64,000 bases of DNA from Ehrlichia chaffeensis str. Arkansas (GCF_000013145.1 NC_007799.1:1-64000), one strand, 5' to 3'; shown: positions 10,164 through 19,646, numbered from the stretch's first letter. Translations and numbers: made by a program. Notes: a model not told the origin generated them from the sequence alone.

Positions 10164-10829
10164 TTACTTACTTTTTAGATAATTTACCATGGATGATATC
10201 ATGTCTTGTATCCCAAGATATACATTATAAAGGCTATCATTCCTCATATACGCAGAACAAGAAAATATTCTGTTTACATCATCCTTAACAGATTTAATAG
10301 TAGGACAATCAACATGAACTCCTCCCATTTTATCTATTAAACCATTAGAGTCTTCTCCTATTGTCACCTTAACCTTTGCAATATCTTTTAATAATGCAAC
10401 TACTACTGCAGGTGATATACAAACTGCCCCTATAGGTTTTTTAGCATTATAAAACTCACGCACAGCATTTTTAAATTCAGGTAGTATATAATCATTTTCC
10501 TTATCTTCATCAAATAAGTTAGAAAAATTTTTTGCTACTCCATAGCCACCAGGAATTACTAACATATCAAACTCTTCTACTCTAATTTGTTCTATATCAT
10601 ATACAGAACCTCTAGCTATTCTTGCAGATTCAACCAAAATGTTTCTTACTTCTCCTACCGATTCCTTCTTTTTATGATCTACAACTTGTTTTTGATTTTT
10701 ATTTGGTGCAAAACATTTAAAATTTACATTATGCCTATCAAGTTCAAGCATAACTAAAACAGCCTCTCTGATCTCTGAACCATCCATATGACCACAACCA
10801 GCTAAAATAACAGCAGAATTTAATGCCAT
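10164..10829 (-). CDS. elbB: Isoprenoid biosynthesis glyoxalase ElbB
   Basis: The 221-residue protein belongs to the ElbB (SCRP-27A) branch of the DJ-1/PfpI superfamily. It begins with the family pattern AVILAGCGHMDGSEIREA and has VIPGGYGVAKN and a nucleophile-elbow region (GAVCISPAVV, with the Cys) that fit the family. E. coli ElbB has glyoxalase activity and is linked to isoprenoid synthesis, but its physiological substrate is unclear. It is a single gene divergent from proC. The spacer on its downstream side, shared with gap, is featureless. Confidence 0.9.
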   Translation of the reverse strand: MALNSAVILAGCGHMDGSEIREAVLVMLELDRHNVNFKCFAPNKNQKQVVDHKKKESVGEVRNILVESARIARGSVYDIEQIRVEEFDMLVIPGGYGVAKNFSNLFDEDKENDYILPEFKNAVREFYNAKKPIGAVCISPAVVVALLKDIAKVKVTIGEDSNGLIDKMGGVHVDCPTIKSVKDDVNRIFSCSAYMRNDSLYNVYLGIQDMISSMVNYLKSK

Positions 10830-10948
10830 AATTAAATACCCTTTTCTGGAATAAATGCTAATTTTATAAAAACTATTTATAATTTACAAATTTATTTGAG
10901 TATTATAATATTACACAATTGTATTTATTATCGTTTACCTAATAAACA

Positions 10949-11758
10949 ATGAACATATTACTAATAGGATGCGGTAACTTAGGAAGTATATTATTAAATA
11001 AATGGTCACATAGTGATCAAATATCAAAAGTGACTGTAGTACAGCCTAGCTTATCAAAAAAGGATACTTTTAACAATATAACTAAGGTAGTCTTTGTAAA
11101 AAGTCATGAGGAAGTAGATAAAGATTTTATACCTCAAATTGTAGTAATTGCAATAAAACCACAACTGGTGTCTGATGTTATGCCAAACTACAGAATTTAT
11201 AGTGAATCTGCATCTTTTATATCTTTATGTGCCGGAATTGATATTAATTTTCTAAAAACATGCTTAAGTCCTACAGCAACAATAATTAGGGTAATGCCTA
11301 ATATTGCCATGTCACTAGGCAAAAGTGTAAACCTTTCTTATATAGAAGAAGAATTACCACATGAAAAACAAAAAGTATCAACTATTTTTAATAACACAGG
11401 ACTTATATATTGGATACAAAAAGAAGATATCTTTGACAAATTATCTCCTATTACTGGTTCTGGTCCTGCATACTTTTTTTCTCTTGCAGAAGAATTAGTA
11501 AAAAATACTATAGCTGCAGGTATCAATGAAGAAGATGCTATTAAACTTGTATCTCAAACATTTATAGGAAGTGCTAAATTGCTAGAAACAAGACAAAATA
11601 CTATAAGTCATCTTATATCATCTATAACAAGCCGCGGCGGAATAACACAAGCTGCACTGCAGGTGTTAAATTTACATTTACCTCAAACAATTAGTTCATG
11701 TTTAAAGGCAGCCATGGAAAGGCTATTATACTTAAAAGGATTAGATAAAAATAAATAA
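10949..11758 (+). CDS. proC: Pyrroline-5-carboxylate reductase
   Basis: ProC reduces 1-pyrroline-5-carboxylate to proline with NAD(P)H. The 269-residue protein opens with ILLIGCGNLGS for dinucleotide binding, has VIRVMPN-like IIRVMPNIAMS, and ends with the SPAYFF-like GSGPAYFFSLAEEL and TSRGGITQAALQ signatures of the family. Length is normal. The stop codon sits inside the base of a strong hairpin (11757-11780) that probably terminates transcription before the SRP RNA gene. Confidence 0.95.
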   Translation: MNILLIGCGNLGSILLNKWSHSDQISKVTVVQPSLSKKDTFNNITKVVFVKSHEEVDKDFIPQIVVIAIKPQLVSDVMPNYRIYSESASFISLCAGIDINFLKTCLSPTATIIRVMPNIAMSLGKSVNLSYIEEELPHEKQKVSTIFNNTGLIYWIQKEDIFDKLSPITGSGPAYFFSLAEELVKNTIAAGINEEDAIKLVSQTFIGSAKLLETRQNTISHLISSITSRGGITQAALQVLNLHLPQTISSCLKAAMERLLYLKGLDKNK

Positions 11759-11780
11759 TAAGTGTTACGCAACACTTATT
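11757..11780 (+). terminator. Hairpin terminator after proC
   Basis: A perfect 10-bp stem (AATAAGTGTT with AACACTTATT) and a 4-nt loop overlap the proC stop codon. The following bases are T-rich (TTATTTTTAG) but not an unbroken T-run. It separates proC from the SRP RNA transcription unit. Confidence 0.6.
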
Positions 11781-11818
11781 AGTAGTTATTTTTAGAAAAA
11801 ATAAACTAAAAATTTTAT

Positions 11819-11846
11819 TTGATATTTCTTTAAGTTAAATTATAAT
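11819..11846 (+). promoter_or_regulatory. Sigma-70-type promoter of the 4.5S RNA gene
   Basis: A -35 element TTGATA (11819-11824), a 16-bp spacer and a perfect -10 TATAAT (11841-11846) place the transcription start at about 11852, exactly where the SRP RNA helix begins. The match to consensus is 11 of 12 positions. Confidence 0.7.
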
Positions 11847-11850
11847 GCAA

Positions 11851-11936
11851 AGGGTAATATGAGCAAAGGGCTTGTGAAGCCGGTCAGGTTAGGAATAAAG
11901 CAGCCGTAGCATTGTTTCTTTGGGTTGTATTGCCCA
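11851..11936 (+). ncRNA. ffs: Signal recognition particle RNA (small 4.5S type)
   Basis: This small SRP RNA pairs with Ffh to target proteins to the membrane. It contains the universally conserved hairpin strand GGTCAGGTTAGGAATAAAGC and AGCAGCC with the asymmetric loop that Ffh binds. The ends pair (GGGTAAT near 11852 with ATTGCCC at 11929-11935), and six T residues directly after (11937-11942) act as terminator. A near-consensus promoter lies just upstream. The gene sits immediately before dnaX, an arrangement seen in other alphaproteobacteria. Confidence 0.93.
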
Positions 11937-11958
11937 TTTTTTATGTTACCATTCTACA

Positions 11959-13437
11959 ATGAGTTTTGCATTAAAGTATAGACCTAGTAATTTTAAAGAT
12001 CTCATAGGGCAAGAGGTTTTAGTTCGTGTTCTACATAATGCATTTCACTTAAATAAAATACCAGAATCTATACTTTTGACAGGTATTAGTGGTGTAGGAA
12101 AAACTACCGCTGCAAGGATAATATCTATGTGCTTAAACTGTATTTCTGGACCAACGTCTGATCCATGTAATACATGTCAAAATTGTATATCTATAAAAAA
12201 TTTCAACCATCCAGATGTAATAGAAATAGACGCAGCAAGCAACACAAGCATAGAAGATGTTAAAGTGATTTTAGAGAATTCGCGCTACATGCCAATTAGT
12301 TCAAAATTCAAAGTATACATAATAGACGAAGTACATATGTTATCTAATAGTGCATTTAATGCCCTACTGAAAGTACTAGAAGAACCTGCACCTTATGTAA
12401 AATTCATTTTAGCAACAACAGAAGTAAAAAAAATACCTGTAACTATTATATCTAGATGTCAGAGGTTTGACTTTCAAAGGATATCCACAGATAAACTTGT
12501 AGATCATCTAAAAGTCGTGGCAAAAAAAGAAAATGTATCCTTCGATGAAGAAAGTATAAAATTAATAGCATATAATGCTGATGGATCTATACGCAATGCT
12601 CTATCTTTATTGGAGCAAGCTGCTATATACAGTAATAAAATCTTATCTGAAAACATCACAAAAGAAATGCTGGGTTATGTTAGTAGACATACATTACTAG
12701 AAATAATAGAACCATTAATTATAGGGAATGCTACAGAAGCTCTAAATAAATTTGAAGAAGCATGTAACTCGTATAACTCTGTTATAATTTTAGATAATAT
12801 GTTGCAGATTATTTATGAAATATGTTACTTCTCTATAACAAAAAAAGACAACTCTACATCTGATAACAGTATTATAACATATATAAAAAACGAAAAGATT
12901 TTATCTCCTACATTTCTATCAAGGTTATGGCAAATGCTTTTTAAAGGTATACAGGAAGTAAAGTCATCTAGCTGTATAAAGCAGGCTGCAAATATGCTAA
13001 TCATAAGGTTATGTTATTTGTCATCTTTACCATCTCCAAAACAAATAATAGATAAGATTCAAGGAAAAATAAACAACACATCAGATATTAACCGTAAAGC
13101 ATTACTTGAATTGTTAAAAAGTAATAACATGCAAGACTTATATAACCAAATTTACGAATCTGAGTCAGAAGTAAAAAATTATAAAGATGAAGCATTAAAT
13201 ATAGAAACTAACCAGGCATTATCTAAAGATTTTCATGAGGATTCACTAAATTTTTTCAATAATTCAACAAATAAAAAATGTAATGTACCCATTGAACAAA
13301 ATTTTGATATAAATAAAAGTAGTAATCCATGTTATAATCAACATCTTGATCCAACTGTTTGCAATATATTACAAGAGTTCGATGGAGCAAAAGTTATAAA
13401 TATAGAAAACATAAAAAAGAACAACAATAAGGAGTGA
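11959..13437 (+). CDS. dnaX: DNA polymerase III subunits gamma/tau
   Basis: DnaX is the clamp-loader ATPase of the replicative polymerase. I start it at 11959 (MSFALKYRPSNF), the universal DnaX beginning. An upstream in-frame codon would run into the SRP RNA gene. The 492-residue protein has the P-loop GISGVGKTT (42-50), a four-Cys zinc module near residues 59-78, the IIDEVHMLS Walker B and the SRCQRFDF sensor region. The C-terminus is low-complexity and short compared with E. coli tau. ybaB follows with 3 bp between them, as in many bacteria. Confidence 0.96.
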   Translation: MSFALKYRPSNFKDLIGQEVLVRVLHNAFHLNKIPESILLTGISGVGKTTAARIISMCLNCISGPTSDPCNTCQNCISIKNFNHPDVIEIDAASNTSIEDVKVILENSRYMPISSKFKVYIIDEVHMLSNSAFNALLKVLEEPAPYVKFILATTEVKKIPVTIISRCQRFDFQRISTDKLVDHLKVVAKKENVSFDEESIKLIAYNADGSIRNALSLLEQAAIYSNKILSENITKEMLGYVSRHTLLEIIEPLIIGNATEALNKFEEACNSYNSVIILDNMLQIIYEICYFSITKKDNSTSDNSIITYIKNEKILSPTFLSRLWQMLFKGIQEVKSSSCIKQAANMLIIRLCYLSSLPSPKQIIDKIQGKINNTSDINRKALLELLKSNNMQDLYNQIYESESEVKNYKDEALNIETNQALSKDFHEDSLNFFNNSTNKKCNVPIEQNFDINKSSNPCYNQHLDPTVCNILQEFDGAKVINIENIKKNNNKE

Positions 13438-13440
13438 GCT

Positions 13441-13746
13441 ATGTACTCTAGCGATCAATTATCTAACTTACAAGAGATGATAAAAAAGAAGTTTTCCGAC
13501 TTTCAAGAACACCAAAAATCTCAAATATTTGAAGGTTCATCACTTGGTGGAAAAGTGTCTGTAAAAATTAGTGTATCCAATATGGTAAGCTATCAAGTTG
13601 TTGAAGTAAAATTAGACCCATCACTTCTACAAGAAAAAGCCATTTTAATAGAAGATTTAATTAAAGCAGCACTGAACGATGCTTTAAAAAAGTCATCCGA
13701 TTACAATAAAAATCTTGTAGGTTCTTTATTATCATTTGGCATATAA
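13441..13746 (+). CDS. YbaB/EbfC family nucleoid-associated protein
   Basis: The 101-residue protein belongs to the YbaB/EbfC family, small dimeric DNA-binding proteins that coat the nucleoid. Family features are the N-terminal helix with LQEMIKKK, a VKISVS strand, VVEVKLDPSLL, and the LIKAALNDALKKS helix. It is directly behind dnaX, as in most bacteria, with a GGAG Shine-Dalgarno overlapping the dnaX end (13431-13434). asd follows 10 bp after the stop, so the three genes probably form an operon. Confidence 0.92.
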   Translation: MYSSDQLSNLQEMIKKKFSDFQEHQKSQIFEGSSLGGKVSVKISVSNMVSYQVVEVKLDPSLLQEKAILIEDLIKAALNDALKKSSDYNKNLVGSLLSFGI

Positions 13747-13756
13747 TAGAAAAGAC

Positions 13757-14767
13757 ATGAGTTATAAAATAGCAGTAGTAGGTGCCACAGGAAATGTAGG
13801 TAGGGTTATTCTGAACATTCTGGCAAGCAGGTCATTTCCAGCAAAAGAGGTTGTAGCGCTAGCATCAAAAAAGTCTATAGGTAAAAAATTAAGTTATGGA
13901 GATGAAGTATTAGAATCCCAAGACTTAGACAGTTACAACTTTACTAATACAGACATAGCAATTTTTTCAGCTGGATCTTCAATATCACAACAGTACGCAC
14001 GAACAGCAGCAAATAAAGGATGTATAATTATCGACAATACTTCCTTATTTCGTATGGAAGATGAAATACCATTAGTAGTTCCAGAAATCAATCCAGAAGA
14101 CATAGCTCAATATTATAAACATAACATTATTGCCAATCCAAATTGCTCTACTATACAAATGCTTTTAGCTTTAAATCCATTACATAAAATATCGAAAATA
14201 AAGAGAGTTGTAGTATCAACGTATCAATCAGTTTCTGGTGCAGGAAAATCTGCAATGGATGAACTCTATTCACAAACCAAGGGCACGTTTATGAACCAAA
14301 ACATTGCCCCTAAACAATTTACAAAAAGAATTGCTTTTAACTGCATTCCACACATAGATGTTTTTATGGAAGATGGTTCAACAAAAGAAGAATGGAAAAT
14401 GGCCGTAGAAACAAAGAAAATATTAGATAATAATATAGAAGTAAGTGCAACATGTGTTAGGGTTCCAGTATTTGTATCACATTCTGAATCATTAAACGTT
14501 GAATTCTTATCTGAGATTTCAGAAGAAGAAGCTTATGAAGCATTAGAAAATGCTCCAGGAGTTATAATCCTTGATAGGAGAGAAGATGGTGGATACGCAA
14601 CACCATTAGACAGTGTACATGAAGACGAAGTTTATGTATCAAGATTAAGAAAAGACAACACAGTAAAACATGGTCTTAATATGTGGTTAGTAAGTGACAA
14701 TTTAAGAAAAGGTGCAGCATTAAATGCAGTACAAATAGCAGAAATACTTGTTAATGATTACCTTTAA
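13757..14767 (+). CDS. asd: Aspartate-semialdehyde dehydrogenase
   Basis: Asd reduces aspartyl phosphate to aspartate semialdehyde, the entry to lysine/diaminopimelate synthesis. I start it at 13757 (MSYKIAVVGATGNVG, 336 residues), because an upstream in-frame start would overlap ybaB and add non-conserved residues. Visible are the NADP-binding GATGNVG, the active-site NPNCSTIQ with Cys130, and the late RVPVFVSHSESLNVEF substrate-binding stretch. dapD and dapF, later steps of the same route, are also in this window. Confidence 0.95.
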   Translation: MSYKIAVVGATGNVGRVILNILASRSFPAKEVVALASKKSIGKKLSYGDEVLESQDLDSYNFTNTDIAIFSAGSSISQQYARTAANKGCIIIDNTSLFRMEDEIPLVVPEINPEDIAQYYKHNIIANPNCSTIQMLLALNPLHKISKIKRVVVSTYQSVSGAGKSAMDELYSQTKGTFMNQNIAPKQFTKRIAFNCIPHIDVFMEDGSTKEEWKMAVETKKILDNNIEVSATCVRVPVFVSHSESLNVEFLSEISEEEAYEALENAPGVIILDRREDGGYATPLDSVHEDEVYVSRLRKDNTVKHGLNMWLVSDNLRKGAALNAVQIAEILVNDYL

Positions 14768-15091
14768 AAAGATATTTTTAAAATAGCAAATATTGTAACA
14801 CTATATGAATTACCAGATTTATTTCAGCACCGCTTATTTTTATAATGCACACGAGTAATTCCTTTCTTCCTATTAAAAAATGGTCTAACTTGAAAAAATC
14901 TTTTTATTAACACATCAATATAGATGTTGAATTATGTGGATAACTAGAGTTTACTACAGCATCATTTACATTAAGACACACAAGTAAAGCCACTCTTATT
15001 GCAAGTATATCATACAAATGTATGATCAACTATTTCTCTTATTTTATGATTAATCTATAAACATGATAACAATTCATAAGCAACTTATACG
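14768..15091. other. Convergent spacer between asd and metK
   Basis: This 324-bp region lies between the 3' ends of two genes. It holds a perfect DnaA-box sequence, TGTGGATAA at 14935-14943, standing alone. I see no coding potential and no RNA gene. Confidence 0.5.
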
Positions 15092-16270
15092 TTAAATATG
15101 AAATTCATTTTTTAATTTTAAAGCAAGATCTTCTCTCTCCCAGGAGAAACTTCCATTTTCATCAGGTATTCTTCCAAAATGCCCATAACATGATGTAATC
15201 CTATAAATAGGATTAAGTAATACTAAGTGTTTACAAATTCCATAAGGAGATAAATCTATATTATCTTGTATAAAATTTTTTATTATATCATCATCAACAA
15301 ATCCAGTACCAAAAGTATTCACATAAAATGAAATAGGATAAGACACACCAATAGCATATGACAACTGCACTAAACATTGATCAGCCAATTTCGCAGAAAC
15401 AACATTCCTTGCCAAGTAACGAGCCATATAAGCAGCAGATCTATCTATTTTACTTGGATCTTTTCCAGAAAAAGCCCCACCACCATGAGGTACATGTCCT
15501 CCGTATGTATCTATCATAATCTTACGACCAGTTAAACCACAATCCCCAACTGGACCACCTACAACAAACCTACCTGCAGGATTAACTAAAAAGTCACTAT
15601 CAGGGCACATCCACCCTTCAGGCAAAGACTCCTTAACATAAGGATAAACTATGTCTCTTATCTGACTTTTTGACAAATCTTCAGAATGCTGTATAGAAAG
15701 TACAATATTAGACGCTCTAACAGGAACATTATTTTTATACAACAATGTAATCTGTGTTTTTGCATCTGGACCAAGATTTGGTATCTCACAATTTTTCACT
15801 GCAGAAATAATATTCTTCAAAATTAAATGAGAATAAAAAATTGATGCAGGCATAAAAGTTTCAGTTTCATTTATTGCATATCCATACACTATACCCTGAT
15901 CACCAGCACCCTGCTTTTCACCAGAACTAACTCCAACAACAATATCTGGAGATTGCTCATGTATTAAAATTTCAATAACAACATATTTCCAATGGAATCC
16001 ATCTTGTTCATATCCTATTTCTTTTATAACTTGACGAGCTATACACTCTATATCAAATTTATTAATACTAACTCCACAAATTTCACCACTAATTATTACC
16101 TTATTTTTCGTTACTAAAGTCTCTATAGCGGTATGTACAAGTGGATTTAATGATATATAATAGTCAAGTATGGCATCAGATATTTGATCAGCAACTTTAT
16201 CAGGATGTCCATTGGAAACAGATTCACTAGTTATGATGTGGTCAGATAAACAATTTTTATAATAAAACAT
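15092..16270 (-). CDS. metK: S-adenosylmethionine synthetase
   Basis: MetK makes S-adenosylmethionine from methionine and ATP. The 392-residue protein has the N-terminal SESVSNGHPDKVADQISDA motif, the GAGDQGIVYGYA signature, and the glycine-rich GGGAFSGKDPSKIDRSAAY loop. Length is normal. It is a single minus-strand gene. Its upstream spacer (16271-16568) leads into tRNA-Arg on the other strand, and I could not recognise a SAM riboswitch there. Confidence 0.97.
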   Translation of the reverse strand: MFYYKNCLSDHIITSESVSNGHPDKVADQISDAILDYYISLNPLVHTAIETLVTKNKVIISGEICGVSINKFDIECIARQVIKEIGYEQDGFHWKYVVIEILIHEQSPDIVVGVSSGEKQGAGDQGIVYGYAINETETFMPASIFYSHLILKNIISAVKNCEIPNLGPDAKTQITLLYKNNVPVRASNIVLSIQHSEDLSKSQIRDIVYPYVKESLPEGWMCPDSDFLVNPAGRFVVGGPVGDCGLTGRKIMIDTYGGHVPHGGGAFSGKDPSKIDRSAAYMARYLARNVVSAKLADQCLVQLSYAIGVSYPISFYVNTFGTGFVDDDIIKNFIQDNIDLSPYGICKHLVLLNPIYRITSCYGHFGRIPDENGSFSWEREDLALKLKNEFHI

Positions 16271-16526
16271 GTTAAAAACGTAAACCCAAAGACTCTTATA
16301 GTATCAAATCTGAAATAACTAAACAATATATAAATAATATCCACTTTTTAATACATTAATATCTTTCATGTCATCACACTCGCTAATAATACATTCTTCA
16401 TTACTAATTCAAAAATATAAATAATATACAGAAGACAAGTTCACTAATATAAAACAACATATCTCATCAATTTATACCCATTCTTCAAACTTACAAAATG
16501 TAGATAATCCTAAAAAACCTATAAAC

Positions 16527-16554
16527 TTGACAAATGTGTTAATTAAAGTACCAT
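16527..16554 (+). promoter_or_regulatory. Probable promoter of tRNA-Arg
   Basis: A perfect -35 TTGACA (16527-16532) with a 16-bp spacer leads to a weak -10 TACCAT (16549-16554). The predicted start at about 16561 is just before the tRNA at 16569. Confidence is limited by the poor -10. Confidence 0.45.
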
Positions 16555-16568
16555 TTTATATTTACAAT

Positions 16569-16645
16569 GTGCCCGTAGCTCAGCTGGATAGAGCACCAGC
16601 CTTCTAAGCTGTGGGTCAGGGGTTCGAATCCCTTCGGGCACACCA
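16569..16645 (+). tRNA. tRNA-Arg (TCT)
   Basis: A full cloverleaf is visible. The acceptor stem pairs GTGCCCG with CGGGCAC. The D arm is GCTC...GAGC, the anticodon loop CTTCTAA gives anticodon TCT, and the T arm contains GGTTCGAATCC. The top pair of the anticodon stem is mismatched (C-T). The CCA end is encoded (16643-16645). It is an isolated tRNA between metK and the UbiH-type gene. Confidence 0.96.
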
Positions 16646-16705
16646 TAAAATTGACAATTTTTAATTATTAATACACTTTTTTATACTTTTGCGTATTTTT
16701 GTATC

Positions 16706-17878
16706 ATGAACAATAGCAAGTACTATGACGTAGTTATCTCAGGAGCAGGGATCAATGGAATGATTACAGCAATAGCATTAAGTCAACTGTCTATCTCTAC
16801 AGCTTTAATAGATAAAAACAAAATTTTACTATCAATACCAAAAGATAGAGTATTTGCCTTATCAAGAAGATCCCAGGAAATATTAGATAAGTTTAACATA
16901 TGGAACAATATAAAAGAGCATTGTCCTATATTAGACATCTTAATAAAAGACGAAGATAGTTCAATATTTACACACTATGACCATAAATCTATAAGCGATA
17001 ATCCTATGGGGTATATTGTAGAAAGCAAATTTCTATGTGATGCCTTTAAAAAACATATAAAAAAAATAAACTTGTACTCAGAATGTACATACAAATCAGT
17101 AAACATTACAAATGATCTAGTAAGAATAGAACTAACAGACAATACAATATTATTAACATCATTATTAATATCTGCTGAAGGTAAAAATTCAACCCTAAGA
17201 CAAATATTTGATATACCATCTATCAATCATGATTATTCTCAAAGCAGTATTATTTGTAATATAAAACATACAAATCACCATAATAATCTAGCCATAGAGC
17301 ATTTTTTTCATGGAGGACCATTTGCAATATTACCTATGTATGATGGATACAGGTCTTCTGTGGTCTGGACAAATAAAACACAAATTAGTGAAATGCTTAT
17401 GAAACTAAAAAAACAAGATTTTATGGCAGAGTTAGAAAAAAAATGTGCACCTTATGTAAACGATATAAAACTAGATAGCGAAATAAAGTGTTTTCCATTA
17501 CATTTGATGTTTGCAAAACATTTATATAAGAACAGATTTGCATTGATAGGTGATGCAGCACATTCTATACATCCCATAGCAGGTCAGGGGTTAAATTTAG
17601 GAATAAGAGACATTGATAAACTAGTAAACCATATAAAATCAGCAAAGCAATATGGTATAGATATAGGTAGCAACTATGTATTAAAAAATTTTTCCTATGA
17701 CAGATACTTTGATAACTCATCTATGGCAATTCTTACTACACTCATAGATGGAATATTTACTAAAAAATCTTGTACAGCAAAAATTGCAAGAAGATTTGGA
17801 TTATTTATTGTTCAAAATTCAAAAAGCATAAAAAATTATATGATAAAACATGCTATGGGAATAGGAAAATTTAACTAA
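16706..17878 (+). CDS. UbiH/UbiF/COQ6-family FAD-dependent hydroxylase
   Basis: This flavoprotein monooxygenase of the UbiH/VisC family probably hydroxylates the ring of a ubiquinone precursor at the inner membrane. The 390-residue protein has the FAD-binding GAGINGM near the N-terminus, a KDRVFALSRRS stretch, and the second FAD motif GDAAHSIHPIAGQGLNLGIRD near residue 280. Which ring position it modifies cannot be read from sequence. Its last 4 nt overlap the end of a convergent hypothetical gene. Confidence 0.9.
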   Translation: MNNSKYYDVVISGAGINGMITAIALSQLSISTALIDKNKILLSIPKDRVFALSRRSQEILDKFNIWNNIKEHCPILDILIKDEDSSIFTHYDHKSISDNPMGYIVESKFLCDAFKKHIKKINLYSECTYKSVNITNDLVRIELTDNTILLTSLLISAEGKNSTLRQIFDIPSINHDYSQSSIICNIKHTNHHNNLAIEHFFHGGPFAILPMYDGYRSSVVWTNKTQISEMLMKLKKQDFMAELEKKCAPYVNDIKLDSEIKCFPLHLMFAKHLYKNRFALIGDAAHSIHPIAGQGLNLGIRDIDKLVNHIKSAKQYGIDIGSNYVLKNFSYDRYFDNSSMAILTTLIDGIFTKKSCTAKIARRFGLFIVQNSKSIKNYMIKHAMGIGKFN

Positions 17879-18429
17879 CTCTTGTCAATTACATTATCAC
17901 AATCCTCCTTTTTATTTTTCATGCACAAAATCTCTACAGTCATTTTATTGATTGATTTTTCTATCTCCATCATTGCATTCCTTTTTATTCTGTACATTTC
18001 CTCACGATAATCAGCTTGCCTAAAATCAATATCAGTTTTATCACGAAATTCTAAATTTTCTCCACCATAACTATTCTTTTTAAACATAGAACATATGTAT
18101 TCAAACATACATCTAAAAAATTCATTCCAATTAATCTTAGAAATCTTCAAATAAGCCCAAAAAGGTATAACTAATGATACACCTGCTTTAAAAAATACAG
18201 AATAAGTTAGCGAATCAGAGTTATAATAACACCACTTTAAATACTTATAAATGTAAATAGCAACATTCTTAGGATCTCTATATTCAAAAGCAAATCTAAT
18301 TCCTTCCTTCATCATAATAAATATGAAAGAAGAAAAATAAAGAAACACTGCAAAAAACAACAGATTTATTAGAAGATTCTTCATTTTCCTTAATATAAAG
18401 GAAAATAACATGTACCTATAAAAAAACAT
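17875..18429 (-). CDS. Hypothetical membrane-anchored protein
   Basis: I do not recognise this 184-residue protein. It has a hydrophobic N-terminal segment (residues about 18-40; an internal Met at residue 16 could be the true start), a second hydrophobic stretch near 82-98, and a soluble charged C-terminal half with a likely coiled coil (about 140-175). The second hydrophobic region resembles the second membrane segment of VirD4 encoded at 36100-38244: both show W, N, S, K, then SLxIP at comparable spacing. The stop overlaps that of the UbiH-type gene by 4 nt. Function is unknown. Confidence 0.65.
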   Translation of the reverse strand: MFFYRYMLFSFILRKMKNLLINLLFFAVFLYFSSFIFIMMKEGIRFAFEYRDPKNVAIYIYKYLKWCYYNSDSLTYSVFFKAGVSLVIPFWAYLKISKINWNEFFRCMFEYICSMFKKNSYGGENLEFRDKTDIDFRQADYREEMYRIKRNAMMEIEKSINKMTVEILCMKNKKEDCDNVIDKS

Positions 18430-18459
18430 AAGGTTATTATATGAAATTACTTTTTAAAA

Positions 18460-18534
18460 TGGCTGGGATGGAAGGGTTCGAACCTCCGAATGACGGTATC
18501 AAAAACCGTTGCCTTACCACTTGGCGACATCCCA
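18460..18534 (-). tRNA. tRNA-Gln (TTG)
   Basis: Read on the minus strand, the acceptor stem is TGGGATG with CATCCCA, the D arm includes GCCAAGTGGTAAGGC, the anticodon loop gives TTG, and the T arm contains GGTTCGAACC. The discriminator base is G and CCA is encoded (18460-18462). It lies between a hypothetical gene and glyQ. Confidence 0.96.
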
Positions 18535-18788
18535 TCTATACCAAAAACAACTATATAGTAATTAGTAAATCTTACCTCATGATTAACAAAGATTATACTG
18601 ATAGCACAAAAATGCAAGGAAAAATAAAACCATTAAAAATAAAAGCATAATATGCTACTTTTTAGATTTAATAAATAGATTTTATTATTATAACTTTTAA
18701 TAAGTTATATATTTAATAAAAAAATAAACCTTGTATAACTTCATATTATTCTTCTATAATAGCGATAATTAGGATTGGTTATATTTTT

Positions 18789-19631
18789 GTGAATTTTCAA
18801 AGTATAATAAGAAACTTACAAAGTTATTGGGAAGACTATGGATGTACAATATTTCAGCCATATACTTCTGAATTAGGAGCAGCAACTCTTCATCCAGCAA
18901 CTTCGATGACAGCTATATCAAAAAAGCCATCAAAACTGGCTTATGTTCAACCTGTTATTAGGCCATGTGATGGAAGATACGGTGATAATCCAAATCGTTT
19001 ATATCAGCACCATCAATATCAAGTATTAATCAAACCTTCTAATACCGATTTACAATCAGATTATTTAAAAAGTTTAGAAAGAATAGGAATATCTATCAAA
19101 ACTCACGACATAAAATTTATAGAAGACGATTGGGAAAATCCAAGCATTGGTGCTTGGGGTTTAGGATGGGAAGTAACCTGTAATGGTATGGAGATAACTC
19201 AATTTACTTATATGCAACAAGTAGGTGGTATTGAATGTTCTTTAGTTCCAGGAGAAATTGCATATGGCCTGGAAAGGATAGCGATGATAATTCAAAATGT
19301 TGACAATATATATAAAATATTATGGGATGATAATGGAACAACTTACGGAGACGTATTCAAACAACGCGAATATGAATTTTCTAAACTAGCTTTAGATTAT
19401 TATGATGTAGACATTCTATTTAAGCAGTTTAATGAAGCTGAACAAACATGTATTTCTTTAATAGAAAAAAAACTACCATTAGCAGCATATGATGTTTGCA
19501 CGAAAGCTAGTCATATCCTTAATTTGCTTGAATCTCGTGGAGTCATTGGAGTTAACGAACGTGCGTCTTATATATTACGCGTACGTAAACTTGCAAATTT
19601 ATGTTGTAGCTTATATACTCAGTGTCATTAA
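18789..19631 (+). CDS. glyQ: Glycyl-tRNA synthetase alpha subunit
   Basis: GlyQ is the catalytic subunit of the tetrameric bacterial glycyl-tRNA synthetase. The 280-residue protein shows the family run LGAATLHPATSM, YVQPVIRPCDGRYGDNPNR, the YQHHQYQV stretch and MEITQFTYMQQVGGI. The start is a GTG codon at 18789, matching the conserved N-terminus. glyS follows after 15 bp, forming the usual glyQS operon. Confidence 0.97.
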   Translation: MNFQSIIRNLQSYWEDYGCTIFQPYTSELGAATLHPATSMTAISKKPSKLAYVQPVIRPCDGRYGDNPNRLYQHHQYQVLIKPSNTDLQSDYLKSLERIGISIKTHDIKFIEDDWENPSIGAWGLGWEVTCNGMEITQFTYMQQVGGIECSLVPGEIAYGLERIAMIIQNVDNIYKILWDDNGTTYGDVFKQREYEFSKLALDYYDVDILFKQFNEAEQTCISLIEKKLPLAAYDVCTKASHILNLLESRGVIGVNERASYILRVRKLANLCCSLYTQCH

Positions 19632-19646
19632 AATAAGTAAAACGAC

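Noticed and set aside
16271..16568. SAM riboswitch upstream of metK
   Set aside because: No SAM-II or SAM-I core pattern could be recognised on the minus strand; the region also serves tRNA-Arg on the other strand.
18441..18650. Open frame across the tRNA-Gln region
   Set aside because: It overlaps a complete tRNA on the other strand and has no conserved protein features.
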